7,894 bases of DNA from Pseudomonadota bacterium (GTDB lineage: Bacteria > Desulfobacterota > Anaeroferrophillalia > Anaeroferrophillales > Tharpellaceae). Positions 6,195 through 7,894 of this stretch are shown here, one piece after another. Position 1 is the stretch's first letter; each line of letters opens with the position of its first letter. The notes under the pieces are model-generated. The model ran no database searches. It was not told the origin of the DNA and saw nothing but the letters and a program-made list of their open reading frames with translations. The stretch covers positions 1 through 7,894 of the forward strand of contig WFRP01000088.1 of assembly GCA_015486505.1 (NCBI GenBank), written 5' to 3'. The position numbers and the translations under genes were made by a program.

Positions 6195-7349
6195 CTATTT
6201 TACCGCGTCATTGATAATTTCGCTGATATCTTTAATCTCCAGAACTTCGCCAAGTTCCAGATTCAGACGGCTCTCTTCAAAGTTGGTAATACAGTAAGGA
6301 CAGGCGGTAACCAGAATCTCGGCCCCGACTTCCCGGGCCTGTTCGAGACGCAGGTTGGAGAACCTTTCGCTGTTGGCGGTCTCCATCCAGATCCGGCCGC
6401 CGCCGCCGCCGCAGCAGAGGCTTTTTTTGCGGGAATCGGCCATCTCGACCAGTTCAAGTTTTCCAACCTTACCCAAGACTTCACGCGGCTCGTCAAAGAT
6501 ATCATTATGACGGCCGAGGTAGCAGGGGTCATGGTAGGTAACCTTTTTCGCCAGTTCACCATCAACCTTGAGGCGGCCGGCGGCAATCAGTTCGGCCAGA
6601 TATTGAGCAACATGCACAATCTCGAAATGAACCATAAATTCCGGGTATTCATTTTTCAAAGTATGGTAACAGTGCGGCGAAGATACGAGAATCTTTTTGA
6701 CGCCGTTATCGATAAAGGTCTTGATATTATCGGTCGCCAGACGTTTAAAAACGCTCTCGTCCCCGGCTTTACGGATACTTTCACCGCAGCAGTTCTCTTT
6801 TTCGCCCAAAATACCGAAGTTAACCCCGGCCTTTTTCAGGACTTCAGCCGTAGCCGCCGCCACCTTTTTCAAACGCGCGTCATAGCTTAAGTAACAGCCG
6901 ACAAAATAGAGAATCTCCATATCTTCGCTAAAGGGTTTTACACCGTATTCTTTGGCCCAGTCACCCCGCTTACCGCGCGCTTCATTTAAGGGGTTACCTT
7001 CACCGACCAGGCTGCCGCTCATCGTCCGCACCGGCTTCACCGAAGTCGGGAAAACCTGATATTCGGTCGCAATCCGGCGTAAGGAGACGCTGATATCGAT
7101 CTGTTTCACCTGGCGCGGACACTGCAGAGCGCAGTTACCGCAGGTGGTACAGAGCCAGAGCTCTTCGCCTTCAACATCGGTCAGACCAAAAGCGGCTTCA
7201 CGAATCAACTTGCGCATACTGAAGGGCCGCACCCGGTTCCAGGGACAGACCGAATCACAAAGGCCGCACTGGAAGCACATCTTGAAGATCTCTCCCCCGG
7301 CCGCTTTTATCTCATCGACAATTTCATTAAATGGGGCTACGGTCTCCAT
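6195..7349 (-). CDS. bamD: BamD-like HdrD-type (Fe-S)-binding CCG-domain protein
   Basis: A 384-residue soluble iron-sulfur protein of the HdrD/GlpC/LutA superfamily. Residues 20-80 form a two-cluster ferredoxin (C25/C28/C31/C35 and C67/C70/C73/C77). Two CCG domains follow: C152, C187-C188-G, C227; and C276, C312-C313-G, C350/C353. In HdrB, CCG domains hold non-cubane [4Fe-4S] clusters that reduce heterodisulfides; the first domain here keeps only one Cys in its last position, the second has the full CPYC. Inferred role in Bam: relay between HdrA-like BamE and the BamBC catalytic unit. ATG at 7347-7349 lies three nt after the bamC stop, with AAGGGG six nt upstream inside the end of bamC, so the pair is translationally coupled. 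Stop is TAG. Other CCG oxidoreductases (glycolate or lactate oxidase subunits) share the fold; the neighbours favour BamD. Confidence 0.82.
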   Translation of the reverse strand: METVAPFNEIVDEIKAAGGEIFKMCFQCGLCDSVCPWNRVRPFSMRKLIREAAFGLTDVEGEELWLCTTCGNCALQCPRQVKQIDISVSLRRIATEYQVFPTSVKPVRTMSGSLVGEGNPLNEARGKRGDWAKEYGVKPFSEDMEILYFVGCYLSYDARLKKVAAATAEVLKKAGVNFGILGEKENCCGESIRKAGDESVFKRLATDNIKTFIDNGVKKILVSSPHCYHTLKNEYPEFMVHFEIVHVAQYLAELIAAGRLKVDGELAKKVTYHDPCYLGRHNDIFDEPREVLGKVGKLELVEMADSRKKSLCCGGGGGRIWMETANSERFSNLRLEQAREVGAEILVTACPYCITNFEESRLNLELGEVLEIKDISEIINDAVK

Positions 7350-7352
7350 TAT

Positions 7353-7889
7353 CTACCCCTTCTCCGCCATCCGGGCAACGGCATCTATAATCGATTCCTT
7401 ACCGTACTTATCGATCAGAGAATCAAGGCCTACCTCAAGTTCCGCCTGCTCAACCACCTCGTCGACCTCAACCTCGCGCTCTTCATAGATCAGAGCTTCG
7501 GCCAGACACCACTTGACACAGAGAGGCTCATCTTCTCCTTCACACATATCGCATTTCAACGGCAGACCGGAATCGGGCTCTTTGAAATCCGGCCGTGACG
7601 GACAGGAGGCCCGGCAGAAAGCACACTCATCATACTCTTTGCCGTCAATCGTATATTTATCGCGGCCGGCACACTCGGCGACCGCGTACTCACCGGCATA
7701 AACCGGTACATAGATATCAGTCAGCGGTTCGCGGATAATCCGGATCCGGGAACGGGCCGGATTATTACTGCTGTATTTGGGGCTCGCATGAAAGGCGGAG
7801 CAGATTACTTCACACGCCCGGCAGCCATTGCACTTATCAACATCAATTCGAATAGACTTAACTATTTTCGTCTTTTTTTCACCCTTCAA
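7353..7889 (-). CDS. bamC: BamC-like multi-[4Fe-4S] ferredoxin subunit; start at window edge uncertain
   Basis: A 178-residue ferredoxin-like protein of the family that accompanies aldehyde:ferredoxin oxidoreductase-type tungsten enzymes. Cys groups are C20/C23/C26/C30 (CNGCRACEVIC), C73, C89/C92/C96 (CAFCRASCP), and C113/C116/C124/C128, arranged as in the DmsB/HycB-type electron-transfer subunits and sufficient for three to four clusters. The residues after about 134 are acidic and helical. In Geobacter the BamC partner BamB carries the tungsten site that reduces benzoyl-CoA, and BamC delivers electrons to it. The proposed TTG start (7887-7889) is only five nt from the edge; the frame stays open to the edge, so the real start may be further right. 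There is no internal ATG close to the N-terminus. The stop is TAG. BamB itself is not visible, so another AOR-associated ferredoxin is possible. Confidence 0.72.
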   Translation of the reverse strand: MKGEKKTKIVKSIRIDVDKCNGCRACEVICSAFHASPKYSSNNPARSRIRIIREPLTDIYVPVYAGEYAVAECAGRDKYTIDGKEYDECAFCRASCPSRPDFKEPDSGLPLKCDMCEGEDEPLCVKWCLAEALIYEEREVEVDEVVEQAELEVGLDSLIDKYGKESIIDAVARMAEKG

Positions 7890-7894
7890 GGTTC

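Noticed and set aside
6405..6425. Short GCC-type repeat run in bamD
   Set aside because: It is the codon run for the poly-Gly stretch after C312-C313 of the second CCG domain, a normal family feature.

Overview
All recognisable genes in this window lie on the minus strand and read from the right edge (7894) to the left edge (1). In transcription order they are: a multi-cluster ferredoxin-like protein (7353-7889), a CCG-domain iron-sulfur protein (6195-7349), a very large HdrA-like flavoprotein (3066-6158), an MvhD-like protein (1936-2703), a NuoE-like protein (1460-1912) and a NuoF-like protein that runs off the left edge (1-1450). This content and order match bamC-D-E-F-G-H of the ATP-independent class II benzoyl-CoA reductase described in Geobacter metallireducens. 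The catalytic tungsten subunit BamB would lie just right of the window and BamI just left of it. Neither is visible, so the bam assignment rests on gene order and family recognition.

The key result is that two of the six genes are split by in-frame UGA codons that are best read as selenocysteine. In the HdrA-like gene the UGA at 5925-5927 replaces a Cys in the conserved P-T-N-D-C-S-M-(C/U) motif. In the MvhD-like gene the UGA at 2647-2649 gives a C-x-x-U motif (CHWU). Each is followed at normal bacterial spacing by a hairpin with a G at or near the start of its apical loop, and the BamE loop contains AGGUC. A conventional gene caller would truncate both genes: it would make a false 77-residue protein plus an 854-residue protein from bamE, and would remove the first 37 residues of bamF.

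Region by region: 1-1450 is bamH (first 483 codons); 1460-1912 is bamG; 1936-2703 is bamF with Sec19; 2704-3065 is a 362-nt gene-free gap that interrupts an otherwise tight operon (other gaps are 3, 36, 23 and 9 nt) and holds several inverted repeats, including a near-perfect palindrome and a long imperfect hairpin of about 96 nt; 3066-6158 is bamE with Sec78; 6195-7349 is bamD; 7353-7889 is bamC, whose 5' end lies at the window edge.

Functionally the genes form an electron-transfer chain. BamG/H (with BamI) resemble the NADH-oxidising module of complex I. BamF and BamE resemble the MvhD-HdrA pair of methanogen electron-bifurcating complexes. BamD resembles HdrB/HdrD-type CCG proteins. BamC would pass electrons to BamB for benzoyl-CoA dearomatisation. 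The window suggests a strictly anaerobic, selenocysteine-decoding, aromatic-degrading bacterium, most likely a member of the Desulfobacterota (sulfate reducer, metal reducer or syntroph). This taxonomic call is inference.
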